In this document: positions 26,568-36,088 of the stretch, piece by piece
Layout: every line of letters begins with the position of its first letter
How positions within the stretch are numbered: position 1 is the first letter of the stretch
NCBI GenBank assembly: GCA_964486725.1
Contig: CAZAOK010000006.1
Span: 5,745 to 69,744 of the forward strand
Source of the DNA: M55B154 sp964486725
Lineage (GTDB): Bacteria > Spirochaetota > UBA4802 > UB4802
Direction of reading: 5' to 3'
DNA length: 64,000 nucleotides
Position numbers and translations under genes: made by a program
Notes under the pieces: model-generated
Told to the model about the DNA's origin: nothing
The model's database searches: none
The model's input: the letters and a program-made list of their open reading frames with translations, nothing else

Positions 26568-29132
26568 TTATTGCTGCGCCCAGGTAATCATTCCGGACTG
26601 GAATTTTCGAATCATATGGGGATGTTTGGGTATAACCCTAACCGTGAAACCGAACTGTCCGGATTTCAGACACAACAGTTGTCCATTATATGTATATGAA
26701 GTATCACCGCTTTTTTCGTCAACTGTCATGGGAAGAGAGGCGCCATTTTCGATTTCACCACGAAGATTCAAGCTGCCAAAATACAGTTCAACCTGCACAT
26801 CCTCGGGATTAAGCTTGCCAAGGTTTACATCAGTGGTCACTTTCAGGCGTGATCCCACGATGATCTCACTGTCCTTGCGGTATGATATATCTTTAACGAA
26901 CACGTGATTCCATGCTGCTGATACCTTTGCCTTCCAGTCAGCCAGTTCTTTTGACCTCTTGAACCCGTTTTCGCTGAAAAGCCTGTAATTATGATGGGCG
27001 TTCAGATAAAATTTTTCGGTATAGTCACGAACCATCCTGTTAGTATTAAACTGGGGAAGCAATGACTTCATAGATTCCTTGATTTTACCTATCCATTCAC
27101 GGGGCAGCCCGTCGGCTCCCCTGTTATAGAACATGGGCACCATCTCTTTTTCAAGAATGTTATAAAGGGAAAGACTTTCTACCTCGTCCTGGTAATCCAG
27201 GTCATCATATTCTTCACCTTTGCCGATTGCCCATCCGTTATGCTCGGATATGGCCTCAGCCCACCAGCCGTCAAGAACACTGATATTCAGACCACCGTTA
27301 GGTATTACCTTCATACCACTGGTACCCGATGCCTCCTTTGGCCTTACAGGAGTATTCAGCCATACATCCACTCCCTGAACTATGTAACGGGCAATATTGA
27401 TATCATAATCTTCAAGAAATACCACCTTGTTGCGATACCGTTCATCATCACGTACAAGGTGCACAATCCTTTTGATAAGTTCTTTGCCCATATTATCCCT
27501 TGGGTGAGCTTTACCGGCAAATATCAGTTGTACAGGGTAGTCCTTGTTCAGTAAAATTCTATCAAGGCGCTCCATGTCCCGAAATATCAAAGTTGCCCTT
27601 TTGTAGGTGGCAAATCGTCGGGCAAATCCGATGGTTAACGCTTCAGAGTCCAGTACCGACTCAGCTTTCTGGGCCTCACTTCGGGGAGCCCCGCGATTTA
27701 TAAGCTGATCATGAAGATGTTTCCTGGCATACGCCACCAGGCGCTCCCGTAATCTATCCCTGCAGCGCCAAAGCTCAGAATCAGGGATGGAATTGATGTT
27801 TGTCCAGATATTTTTGTCTACCGGGTTGTCGATCCAGCGGGGACCGAGGTATCGGTTAAAAAGCCGCATCATTTCATCCGATGTCCACGAAAGGGTCTGA
27901 ATGCCGTTGGTGATATGATCAATGGGTATTTCGTGTTCAGGCAGCGACGGCCAGAGATTGCTCCACATCCTGCGGGATACATGTCCGTGAAGTTCTGATA
28001 CACCGTTGCAATATGCCGCGGTTTTGATGGCCAGAACCGTCATACAGAATGTCTCGTTTTTATCAGTTGGGTTTTCACGGCCCAGTGCTAAAAAACCCTC
28101 CCTTTGCAATCCCAGGGTGTTATAATAATGACCGAGGTATTTATCTATCAGTTCAGGCGAAAACCTGTCATTACCGGCCGGTACCGGGGTATGGGTTGTA
28201 AAAACCGTGCTGGCCTTAACGAATTCAAGTGCCTCGCTGTATTTAAGACCCTGTTCTTTCATGGCATCATGAATACGTTCAATGGCCAAAAAGGCTGAGT
28301 GTCCCTCGTTCATGTGAAAGGCGGTAATATTTTTGCCCACTGCCCTGAGGGCCCTCATCCCGCCGATGCCCAGCAGCATTTCCTGCTTCACCCGCATCTC
28401 GTTGTCACCGCCATACAGCTGGTCGGTGATCATCCTGTCTTCTACACTGTTACGTGTTATATTGGTATCAAGAAGGTAGAGATGCAGCCGTCCCAGGTTA
28501 GACTTCCATATCTGGGCGTATACAACCCGGCCGGGAAATTCCACGCTGATCACCAGTGGCTGCTCATTTTCATCCATAACCAGTGTGAGGGGCAGGTTGT
28601 GAAAGTCGGTCTCGGGAAAACGTTCCTGCTGCCAGCCGTCTATGTTCAGGTACTGGTGAAAATATCCAAGCCTGTACATGAGACCAACCCCGGTAAGGGG
28701 AAGGCCAAGTTCGCTGGATGATTTCAGATGATCACCGGCAAGAACACCAAGTCCACCGGAATAGATAGGTAATGACTCATGAATACCGAATTCTGCCGAG
28801 AAATAGGCAATACCCGCGTCTTTGGCATCGGGGTTGGCTTCTTCAAACCATGATTTTTTTGACAGGTGCCAGTCCAGTTCTTCTTCCACCCTTTTCATGT
28901 GGGCGATAAAACTTTCAGATTCTGCTGCCTCGTCCAGCTCTTTCTGTGACAACGCCCCCAGCAGGGCAACAGGATTATGTCCAACCTCACGCCATACTTC
29001 AACGTTAAGCCTGCGGAAAAGTTCAATAGCTTCGAAGTTCCACACCCACCATATATTATACGCGATCTTCTTCAATGGCTTCAGCTTATCCGGTATATAG
29101 GGGTACACCTGGAATCTTTCAATCTTTCTCAT
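26568..29132 (-). CDS. glgP: Alpha-glucan phosphorylase (GlgP, DUF3417 type)
   Basis: An 854-residue glycogen/maltodextrin phosphorylase that releases glucose-1-phosphate from alpha-1,4-glucans. The N-terminal DUF3417 region (about 1-120) marks the bacterial/archaeal GlgP subclass. The pyridoxal phosphate site is in KEASGTSGMK, with the Schiff-base lysine at 608. Length is normal. The sequence implies storage or scavenging of glycogen-like glucans. Confidence 0.95.
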   Translation of the reverse strand: MRKIERFQVYPYIPDKLKPLKKIAYNIWWVWNFEAIELFRRLNVEVWREVGHNPVALLGALSQKELDEAAESESFIAHMKRVEEELDWHLSKKSWFEEANPDAKDAGIAYFSAEFGIHESLPIYSGGLGVLAGDHLKSSSELGLPLTGVGLMYRLGYFHQYLNIDGWQQERFPETDFHNLPLTLVMDENEQPLVISVEFPGRVVYAQIWKSNLGRLHLYLLDTNITRNSVEDRMITDQLYGGDNEMRVKQEMLLGIGGMRALRAVGKNITAFHMNEGHSAFLAIERIHDAMKEQGLKYSEALEFVKASTVFTTHTPVPAGNDRFSPELIDKYLGHYYNTLGLQREGFLALGRENPTDKNETFCMTVLAIKTAAYCNGVSELHGHVSRRMWSNLWPSLPEHEIPIDHITNGIQTLSWTSDEMMRLFNRYLGPRWIDNPVDKNIWTNINSIPDSELWRCRDRLRERLVAYARKHLHDQLINRGAPRSEAQKAESVLDSEALTIGFARRFATYKRATLIFRDMERLDRILLNKDYPVQLIFAGKAHPRDNMGKELIKRIVHLVRDDERYRNKVVFLEDYDINIARYIVQGVDVWLNTPVRPKEASGTSGMKVIPNGGLNISVLDGWWAEAISEHNGWAIGKGEEYDDLDYQDEVESLSLYNILEKEMVPMFYNRGADGLPREWIGKIKESMKSLLPQFNTNRMVRDYTEKFYLNAHHNYRLFSENGFKRSKELADWKAKVSAAWNHVFVKDISYRKDSEIIVGSRLKVTTDVNLGKLNPEDVQVELYFGSLNLRGEIENGASLPMTVDEKSGDTSYTYNGQLLCLKSGQFGFTVRVIPKHPHMIRKFQSGMITWAQQ

Positions 29133-29306
29133 AATAACCTCTTACAAATATATTTCACAAGTGTTATAATGTATCACTTTTCCGGGAATTGCAACATAAA
29201 ATAAATATAAACCGGTGGAAAAAACCACGGCAAGGACAGGGTTTTTTCATTTGACCGGGAAAGCACTTAAATGTAAATTTGTATACCAATAACCAGGGGG
29301 GTGACG

Positions 29307-30023
29307 ATGACAACCATTACTACAGCATTATACCAGTATCCGCTGGGCACGCGAATAACTCACGAAAGTGCGGCTATCATAAAAGGAAAGAAACCACATT
29401 TTATATGCTTTCCCGAATATTTTTTCGTGAACAGGTCACTTGGCAACCACTCACAAACCCCACATAATATGCACCGGCAGCATACACGACTATCGGTTAT
29501 GTCCAGGGAACTGGATACCGTGGTTATCGGCGGCACCATGCCCGAACTGGCTGATGGACTTCTTTATAATACCACCTATGTATACAACCGGGGTGAACAG
29601 CTTGGATATTACCGTAAACGTACATTGTTTTTCGCCGAAGAAGGCAAAATCACCCCGGGCGATGAATTCAAGGTGTTTGAGGCATACGGGATACGTTTCG
29701 GTGTATTGATCTGCGCCGATGTGTTCAAGGACGAGAGCTTTCTTGCCATGAAAGAACTTGGTGCGAAGGTTATCTTTATTCCCACCTTTTCACTGGAAAG
29801 AGAAGAAACTCCCCAAGAGAAGTTCAAACGCGATAATGACATATTCGTGCGGGGGGCACAGCTTGCCGACGCGGTACTGGTGAAGGTATGCGGGGTAAAA
29901 TCACCCTACAAGGATTTCCTCCAGGCACGAAGCCTCGTTGCCACGAAGGATAAAGTGTTATACAGGGTACAGCCTGACGAAGAGGATACACCAATGATTA
30001 TTTTCCAGGACATCGAGGTATGA
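29307..30023 (+). CDS. Carbon-nitrogen hydrolase (nitrilase superfamily)
   Basis: A 239-residue member of the nitrilase superfamily with the complete catalytic triad: Glu37 (FPEYFF), Lys104 (YYRKRTLFF) and Cys136 (LICADVF). These enzymes hydrolyse amides, carbamoyl groups or nitriles; the substrate here is not evident. The protein is slightly shorter than most members. The ATG at 29307 is chosen because a G-rich site (AGGGGGGTG) lies just upstream; a GTG two codons earlier falls inside that site. Confidence 0.9.
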   Translation: MTTITTALYQYPLGTRITHESAAIIKGKKPHFICFPEYFFVNRSLGNHSQTPHNMHRQHTRLSVMSRELDTVVIGGTMPELADGLLYNTTYVYNRGEQLGYYRKRTLFFAEEGKITPGDEFKVFEAYGIRFGVLICADVFKDESFLAMKELGAKVIFIPTFSLEREETPQEKFKRDNDIFVRGAQLADAVLVKVCGVKSPYKDFLQARSLVATKDKVLYRVQPDEEDTPMIIFQDIEV

Positions 30024-30132
30024 TTCAGCAGTATGCATCATAGCTTTTATATACCCGCGACCATCACCCTGTAAGCATTCTCTCGATAACCATGCAGACT
30101 ATCACCATGATGAAAAACCACGCCAGCAGCAG

Positions 30133-31653
30133 TCACATGTATGACACGGGGGCCCCGGCCCGCACCGATACATACCCCGTATCCCTCGTCTGACCGGTTA
30201 TACACCATCGAAGAATTCCACCCGTAACTAATACCAGGGCGGCAATGGCAAATCCTGAGAGGTTCCACCACATCCAGGATACACCGGGCTGCATCAGCCA
30301 GAGATACATGTTCACTGACACACCCACGATCATGGCTGCTACCGCCTCACCCTGCCCGGGAAAGCGCAAAATCATGCCGATAATGAACAATGCGGCAATG
30401 GGACCGTAAAAGGCCGATCCGATCATGTTCACAAGTTCTATAACGGTATCACTGCCCCCTGCCATGTACATGGCGAAAAGGGTTGTGACGGCTCCCCAGA
30501 AAATTGTTATCAGCCTGGACAAGCGTATTTTGGTTTTGTCACGATACCCGTCCATGCCTGGAAAGATCTTCACAAGCATGTCACTCCAGGTAGAGGCACT
30601 GAGTGAATTAATGGCCGAGTCAAGGCTTGACATGGACGCGGCAAATACCCCCGAAACGATAAAACCCAGCATCCCCGCCGGCATGTAATGACGAAAAAAT
30701 ATCGGCATAACAAAATCAGGGGGATGACTTAACACCTCGTCAGCGAACATTGGCATTTTGTCAAGAAGTGGGATCAACAAAAGACCTACGGCACAGTAGG
30801 TTAGCACAAGGGGAAACCGGAATATGCCGTTTATCAGCAGGGCTTTCTGGGCGATTCGGGCATTTGGCGTGGCAAGCAAACGTTGTGCCTGGCTCTGATC
30901 ACAACCATAATATGACACGTAAAGAAAAAACCCCCCAAAAAGCATTGGCCATACGGCAAAAGTATTTCCGTCACCAAGCCCCGTGGCATCAAGGTGGAAT
31001 ATGGCAAGACGTTCTTCTGCTGCTATCGGTATAGAATAATTTCCGTCAAGTAACAGCAGCAATATCCATATGGACACAAGGGACGCGACCCATAATATCA
31101 CCAGTTGTATAATATCAGAATAGATATCCGCCCGTATGCCTCCAAGCGCGGTATACACAAGGGCTATCAGCGCAATACCTGCTATAGTAATATTTAATGG
31201 AAGGTCTATACACTTGCTGGTAACATAAGAGGTGGCAAGCAGGGCAACCCCCGTTGCCAGGGAACGGCTCACCAGGAAGACAAGGCTTAACATGGCACGG
31301 GCCGCCTTTCCAAAGCGGTATTCTATCCACTGGTAAATAGTAACACCTTCCATGCTTCTGAAGGAGGGAACAAGAACTGCCATGGTCACGATCATGGCCA
31401 ATGGGATGGCCAGCTCATACTGAAGCCATTTAAGTCCTCCCCCTTCTTTGACTGCTATGAACGCGGGAGCCCCAACCAGGCTGATGGCACTCACCTGGTT
31501 GGCGATGAGGGATCCCCCCACCTGCCATGAGGGCACCCGCCGACCGCCGACGTAGTAATCATCCTGGTCTTTCTGCCGTCGTCCCACCAGGTAGCTGATA
31601 CCCACTATTACAACAACATAGAAGGCAAGAATACCCCAGTCCAGTGCAACCAC
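30133..31653 (-). CDS. Sodium:solute symporter (SSS/SLC5 family)
   Basis: A 507-residue inner-membrane transporter with about 13 hydrophobic helices. The N-terminal YYVGGRRVPSWQVGG segment and the ISLVGAPAF motif are typical of the SSS family, which couples uptake of sugars, amino acids or organic acids to sodium. The substrate is not predictable from sequence. The frame is open 9 codons further upstream, but those codons run into the CGCAAAG repeat. The GTG at 31653 sits behind an AAAGGGGGT site and is preferred. Confidence 0.9.
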   Translation of the reverse strand: MVALDWGILAFYVVVIVGISYLVGRRQKDQDDYYVGGRRVPSWQVGGSLIANQVSAISLVGAPAFIAVKEGGGLKWLQYELAIPLAMIVTMAVLVPSFRSMEGVTIYQWIEYRFGKAARAMLSLVFLVSRSLATGVALLATSYVTSKCIDLPLNITIAGIALIALVYTALGGIRADIYSDIIQLVILWVASLVSIWILLLLLDGNYSIPIAAEERLAIFHLDATGLGDGNTFAVWPMLFGGFFLYVSYYGCDQSQAQRLLATPNARIAQKALLINGIFRFPLVLTYCAVGLLLIPLLDKMPMFADEVLSHPPDFVMPIFFRHYMPAGMLGFIVSGVFAASMSSLDSAINSLSASTWSDMLVKIFPGMDGYRDKTKIRLSRLITIFWGAVTTLFAMYMAGGSDTVIELVNMIGSAFYGPIAALFIIGMILRFPGQGEAVAAMIVGVSVNMYLWLMQPGVSWMWWNLSGFAIAALVLVTGGILRWCITGQTRDTGYVSVRAGAPVSYM

Positions 31654-31670
31654 GGATACCCCCTTTATTT

Positions 31671-31792
31671 TTAACCGCAAAGGCGCTAAGTACGCAGAGG
31701 GCGCAAAGAAAAAGAAGAGAAAAGGATGTTATAGTTTTCAAAAAATATAATAACTTTGCGATTCTCTGCGCCCTTTGCGACTTTGCGGTAAA
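31671..31792. repeat. Long inverted repeat of CGCAAAG-type units
   Basis: Two imperfect arms of about 40 bases (31671-31710 and 31753-31792), each made of short units like CCGCAAAGGCGC, face each other around an A-rich spacer of about 42 bases. Folded, they would make one long hairpin. The left arm ends 18 bases before the symporter start, so the element lies in that gene's 5' leader. A second copy is nested at 50766-50866. No coding capacity is seen. Confidence 0.85.
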
Positions 31793-31807
31793 GCATACAC
31801 TATGGTT

Positions 31808-32740
31808 CTACTTCGTATATGACAGAGCCACTACCACGGATTTCATCTCAAGGCCGTTTAAGAACCTGTCGTTGTACCAGCTGCTTGCAGAGGTAAGCCA
31901 TCCGCCCATGCTTATGGATATGGAGAAGGCATCGGTGGTCATCCACGTGAGAGCCAGGCCCGCCATGCCGACACTGACGGGGTCCATCTTCATTGTCTGG
32001 CTTACTGTACCAAACGGGAATGGCAAATCAACCTTTGCATTGATCTCTGGTTTATTAAAACTTCTACTGTAGAGATAGTAGGGGGTTACTTTAAACATCT
32101 CCATTATTTTCATGGAGAATGCTATCGCTATTGATCCCCCTGTGAGAAAGCCGCTGCCGTCAGCTTTTGGCTTTAAACTAGCGCTTACTGGTTCTTCTGG
32201 AAGAGAAAGTGACGCGTTATACCGCTCCACGAATAATCCTGCGTACACCGGGATGGAGAAATTGGAATTATCACCAAGCAAGTCAAATCCGGCTCCCCCG
32301 TACAAGGCGGTTAGGGAATAGTCAGTTCCTACAGTGACCTCTTCCGACGGGGCTGCCTCCGGATAAAAATTTCCCGTCATGTCACCTTTTATACGCATGT
32401 GGGCAAGTATACCATAAAGCATCCAGCGGTCAGTTAACGCGTAGCCGGCCCCCAGTCCGAGAGAATACCCGGTCAGGTCTTTACCCTCAACATCCGGGTC
32501 ATCATATGCTTTCTGTATATCAAAGTACGCCGGCACCAGAGTTGCCGTTAATTCTCCCTGGTTATAATGGGTCATCGGCACGAATGAATCAGCAATAATG
32601 GATGATGCCACATTGGCAATTCCGTTCACTCCCTTTTCTGCGACGGATGAATCCCATTGATGGGCGAATATTGAAAGAGAAAAAAGCAGTATAAAAGCGG
32701 GTAGTAACACTACGGCTGTCCATCTTGATAACATGTTCAT
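31808..32740 (-). CDS. Secreted beta-barrel-like outer membrane protein
   Basis: A 310-residue protein with an N-terminal signal peptide (hydrophobic to about residue 25, cleavage near FAHQ). After that it shows many alternating, aromatic-ended strands such as YSLGLGAGYALTDRWMLYG and VSVGMAGLALTWM. This pattern suggests a membrane-embedded barrel in the outer membrane, with the final strand ending VVVALSYTK. I do not recognise a named family. The ATG at 32740 has a GGAAGG site. Confidence 0.65.
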   Translation of the reverse strand: MNMLSRWTAVVLLPAFILLFSLSIFAHQWDSSVAEKGVNGIANVASSIIADSFVPMTHYNQGELTATLVPAYFDIQKAYDDPDVEGKDLTGYSLGLGAGYALTDRWMLYGILAHMRIKGDMTGNFYPEAAPSEEVTVGTDYSLTALYGGAGFDLLGDNSNFSIPVYAGLFVERYNASLSLPEEPVSASLKPKADGSGFLTGGSIAIAFSMKIMEMFKVTPYYLYSRSFNKPEINAKVDLPFPFGTVSQTMKMDPVSVGMAGLALTWMTTDAFSISISMGGWLTSASSWYNDRFLNGLEMKSVVVALSYTK

Positions 32741-32833
32741 GATAACCTTCCATTATATAGTGAAACAGTATATAAAACGATGTCACATTATTGCAAAAGC
32801 ATAATAATAATCAAGAATTAATATGTAATACAT

Positions 32834-33550
32834 TCAGTCTAACCGGAAAGGCAATACCCGGTCATACCATATAACACCTTCACGGTAATCAAGAAGCAGT
32901 GGATATAACTGCACACCGGAACGCAGGGCCTCAGTTACCGCTGTAGCAAATGCCGGGTCCATCCGCGCATTGGGAATAAATACTTCGGCGTCGTTTCTGA
33001 ACACCAGTATAACGATTGCGGCTTCATTTCCAACTGATCGTAAATCCATCAGTGATCGAATGTGTTTCGTTCCACGTGTGGTGGGGGCATCAGGGAACAG
33101 GGCTACCCCGTCAACGGCGAGGGTGCATCCCTTGGTCTCGATCCATACTTCTGATGTATCATTTCGGGTCAGCAAAAAATCAAGCTGGCTGTGACCCCAT
33201 TTTACTTCAGCCTTCAGGCCGGTCATTTCGCCAAATGGTGATATACTGCTGTCTGCAAAAACAGCCTCTGCCGCCTTCCGGTGATACCCTGAATGGGTAA
33301 ACACCCATGAGTTGTGATCATGGGCGGCGATAATATCCCACTTTGTTTTTCTGCCTGGATTTTTGGCTTTTTTGAGTAAGACCCGGTTACCAGGATACAA
33401 TAATTCTTTCAACCGGCCCGGATCGTGCAGATGTACAGCTACCCCGTTTTCGGCATAGGGCTCAACTATATCCACCATGCTCAGAAAACGGTTTGGCCGC
33501 TCCCTGAACACGGCAACGGCATCATGCCGCACCTCAATAAGTCTTTGCAT
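32834..33550 (-). CDS. sfsA: SfsA family DNA/RNA nuclease-like protein
   Basis: A 238-residue SfsA homologue. SfsA was named for sugar fermentation stimulation in E. coli and has an OB-like N-terminal domain plus a nuclease-like C-terminal domain. Family motifs are visible: HLHDPGRLKELL, then VKWGHSQLDF, then WIETKGCTLAVDG and FPDAPTTRGTKH. It starts one base after the stop of the TPM-domain gene, as the last gene of the lemA run. Its cellular role is still uncertain. Confidence 0.92.
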   Translation of the reverse strand: MQRLIEVRHDAVAVFRERPNRFLSMVDIVEPYAENGVAVHLHDPGRLKELLYPGNRVLLKKAKNPGRKTKWDIIAAHDHNSWVFTHSGYHRKAAEAVFADSSISPFGEMTGLKAEVKWGHSQLDFLLTRNDTSEVWIETKGCTLAVDGVALFPDAPTTRGTKHIRSLMDLRSVGNEAAIVILVFRNDAEVFIPNARMDPAFATAVTEALRSGVQLYPLLLDYREGVIWYDRVLPFRLD

Positions 33551-34432
33551 TTACCATCCGCCCGAGGCACCGCCTCCACCGAAGCCTCCGCCACCACCGC
33601 TGAATCCGCCGCCTCCACCAAAGCCGCCTCCACCGAAACCGCCAGTGGTAAATCCACCTCCGTGATAACCTCCTGCTCCACCGGCACCACCAAATATTAC
33701 CGGCAGAAGAAAGCCGAGAAAGAACCCCAGCGGCAGAAGAAAGAGAAGGGATATGAGGCTCATCTTCAGAACGGCCAGTCCAATAATGGGGAAAAAGATG
33801 GCACCGCCTATCCCGCTTACCAGTTTTTTCTGTGAACCAAGAACCATTATCAATATAATAACAGCGAATATAATAAAGTTGCCAAGCTTTCCTCCCGAAG
33901 GGGCAGGCTCACGTTTGGCAATATCCTCGCTTGAGAACTCACCCTTAACAACCCCGGCCATGGCGTTCACACCGTCAACGAAACCCCTGTCGAAGTCGCC
34001 CTTCTTGAAGTTGGCCATGATAATATTGTCAATTATTCGCCCGGCAACCAGGTCGGTAAGTGTTCCTTCAAGGCCATACCCTGTTTCAATACGGATCTTT
34101 CTGTCCTGTTTTGAGACAAGCAGCAGGGCACCGTTGTCTACACCCTTCTGCCCTATTTTCCAGGTTTCGGCAACACGAATGGAAAAAGGCTCCAGGGCGT
34201 CACCCTCGAGTGAGTCAATGGTCAGCACCACGATCTGCGTGGAATCACTCTGCTCAAGTTGGGCAAGGGTCTGCTCTAACTGCTGCTTCGCTGCGGGAGA
34301 TATCATGTTGGCATAATCATTCACCCGTCCCTTCAACGGCGGAACTTCTTTTGCCGTGACAAGTGAAGGCAGCAGTGACAATGCAACAAAAATGATTGCC
34401 AGAGATAAAACCGTCTTTTTAATATAATTCAT
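33551..34432 (-). CDS. TPM-domain (YgcG-like) membrane protein with Gly-rich tail
   Basis: A protein of about 294 residues with a signal peptide (cleavage near VTAKE) and a TPM domain (about 35-165) containing the VNDYANMI opening and the ETGYGLEG motif. Two membrane helices (about 190-245) follow, then a C-terminal tail rich in Gly, Ser and Phe. This is the standard layout of YgcG/MOLO1-type proteins, which are usually encoded beside lemA. Function in bacteria is poorly defined; some TPM domains have phosphatase activity. The ATG at 34432 follows an AGGGG site. Confidence 0.9.
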   Translation of the reverse strand: MNYIKKTVLSLAIIFVALSLLPSLVTAKEVPPLKGRVNDYANMISPAAKQQLEQTLAQLEQSDSTQIVVLTIDSLEGDALEPFSIRVAETWKIGQKGVDNGALLLVSKQDRKIRIETGYGLEGTLTDLVAGRIIDNIIMANFKKGDFDRGFVDGVNAMAGVVKGEFSSEDIAKREPAPSGGKLGNFIIFAVIILIMVLGSQKKLVSGIGGAIFFPIIGLAVLKMSLISLLFLLPLGFFLGFLLPVIFGGAGGAGGYHGGGFTTGGFGGGGFGGGGGFSGGGGGFGGGGASGGW

Positions 34433-34457
34433 CAAGTACCCCTTTATTGTTCAACTC

Positions 34458-35129
34458 TTACTCACCTATTATGAGATTATCCAGCTCATCTTTGTCATCA
34501 GGTCTCACAGGAAAATGTTCCTTTAGTATCTCTCCTACCCTGGTAATGGATTCACAGATGGCGTCTCCCTGCCTCTTTTCCTTAATCCCCCTGATAATAT
34601 GCTGAACGATCTCATCCCACATTTTTTTGTCCACTTTCTCATTGATCCCGTTGTCAGCAAGCACCCATACCCTGTGCTCAAAAACGGAAATGAAGATAAG
34701 CACCCCCGTCTTGTCCCGGGTCAGGTACAGGCCGTTACGAAAAAAGCTGGTAACAGCCGCTTCTTTTACTTCCTCGTCAATTTCAGCATCCGCGATGAAC
34801 ATTCGCTTCATGGAAGGGATGTACTTTAACAGAAAATATGAAAGAACATACAACACCATCCCAATACCAAGGAACATCCACATGGAATAATACAGGTAAG
34901 GGAAATATTCCATCAATAAAGACTGCTGCACCGCCAGGTAGGTAAGTGCAATGGCAGCCGGAATGGAGAAAAAGGCAGCCCCCTTAACCTCCGCAAGGGG
35001 ATAGGCATAGCTTGATGATACCACCATGGGGACGATCTCCCCGGATGTGATATTCTCTACTTTTTTGACCGATTCTATTATTTTCTTTTTTTCGCCTTCA
35101 GAGAGAAACCTGTCTGCAAGATTCTTCAT
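34458..35129 (-). CDS. TPM-domain membrane protein
   Basis: A 223-residue second TPM protein with two central membrane helices (about 50-66 and 80-105) flanked by the split TPM domain. It contains the TSGEIVPM segment and the RVWVLADNGI motif. It lacks a signal peptide and the Gly-rich tail of its neighbour. The lemA-TPM-TPM set suggests a shared envelope function. Confidence 0.85.
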   Translation of the reverse strand: MKNLADRFLSEGEKKKIIESVKKVENITSGEIVPMVVSSSYAYPLAEVKGAAFFSIPAAIALTYLAVQQSLLMEYFPYLYYSMWMFLGIGMVLYVLSYFLLKYIPSMKRMFIADAEIDEEVKEAAVTSFFRNGLYLTRDKTGVLIFISVFEHRVWVLADNGINEKVDKKMWDEIVQHIIRGIKEKRQGDAICESITRVGEILKEHFPVRPDDKDELDNLIIGE

Positions 35130-35160
35130 GTAACTACTCCAGTATGAATAAAATACAACA

Positions 35161-35185
35161 GCAGAGAGGAAAGCGTCCTCTCTGC
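35161..35185. other. 10-bp hairpin between lemA and the TPM genes
   Basis: A perfect inverted repeat (35161-35170 with 35176-35185, 5-base loop) lies between the lemA stop and the first TPM gene. On the minus strand it is followed by a T-rich but interrupted tract. It may act as a partial terminator or RNA-processing site that lowers downstream expression relative to lemA. Confidence 0.4.
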
Positions 35186-35222
35186 GTTATTACGCGCAAA
35201 TCATGATACATGATTGCACGGT

Positions 35223-35810
35223 CTAGAATTCAACTTTCGGGGCATCCTTCGCCCCTTCTTCGGCCTTGAAGTATTCTTTCCGTTCGAGATTAAGCATCAT
35301 GTTGTTTGTTATATTGTAAGGGAACTTGCGGATGGCATAATTAAACTGCTGCACCGCCTCGTTATACCGCTGCCGTGCCACGTTGATCCTGTTTTCCGTT
35401 CCTTCCAATTGATGCATCAGGTCAGTAAAGTGCTTGTCCGCCTTAAGATTAGGGTATCGTTCTACCACCACCATCAACCGTGATAGTGCCGAGGAAAGCT
35501 GTCCCTGTGCCTGCTGATATTTCTGCATAGCCTGGGCATTGCTGAGATCACCAGGCTTTATGTTCACCGAAGTTGCCTTTGCCCGTGCCTCAATCACGCC
35601 GGTGAGGGTCTGCTTCTCATGGGCTGCGTATCCTTTTACGGTATTTACCAGGTTTGGAATAAGATCAGCCCGCCGCTGCAGGGTTGATTCCAGGTTACCC
35701 CAGGCCGAGAACACCTGCTCTTCCAATGCCTGCATCTTGTTATACCCGCAACCGCTGAATGCCAGTGCGGCAACCAGTACAACGCTCACCATGGTTATAA
35801 TTCTTTTCAT
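35223..35810 (-). CDS. lemA: LemA family lipoprotein-like protein
   Basis: A 195-residue LemA protein with an N-terminal membrane or lipoprotein signal (FSGCG, Cys21). The long helical body shows the family patterns RRADLIPNLVNTVKGYA, VVVERYPNLKA and ENRINVARQRYNEAV. LemA proteins are usually encoded with TPM proteins, as here. The role in bacteria is unclear. Confidence 0.94.
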   Translation of the reverse strand: MKRIITMVSVVLVAALAFSGCGYNKMQALEEQVFSAWGNLESTLQRRADLIPNLVNTVKGYAAHEKQTLTGVIEARAKATSVNIKPGDLSNAQAMQKYQQAQGQLSSALSRLMVVVERYPNLKADKHFTDLMHQLEGTENRINVARQRYNEAVQQFNYAIRKFPYNITNNMMLNLERKEYFKAEEGAKDAPKVEF

Positions 35811-35921
35811 TAAATCCTCCGGATATTCTTATCTTCGTGTGTTATTTTTCATGTGTGATGCAGGAGTATATGCATGGTTACAGAAGGGTGTCAATTATTT
35901 TTAATCCTTACCTTTAAGGGG

Positions 35922-36062
35922 TCATCACAGAGACTCAGAGAAAAGTTAGAATTAAAAAGTGATGTTTGATCAGGAAATAAATCTATTTACATTTGTAAAA
36001 ATACCATGTATACTTACAGGATCAATATATTTTTTCTCTGTGCCACTGTGTCTCTGTGGTAC
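35922..36062. repeat. Inverted repeat of CACAGAG-type units
   Basis: Imperfect arms of about 25-30 bases (35922-35946 and 36031-36062) built from CACAGAG-like units flank an A/T-rich spacer of about 85 bases. The same arm type forms the outer pair at 50714-50909. It fills most of the gap upstream of lemA and ends 27 bases before the small Cys-rich gene. Confidence 0.75.
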
Positions 36063-36088
36063 TACGTTTTAAATAAAAGGAGAATACT

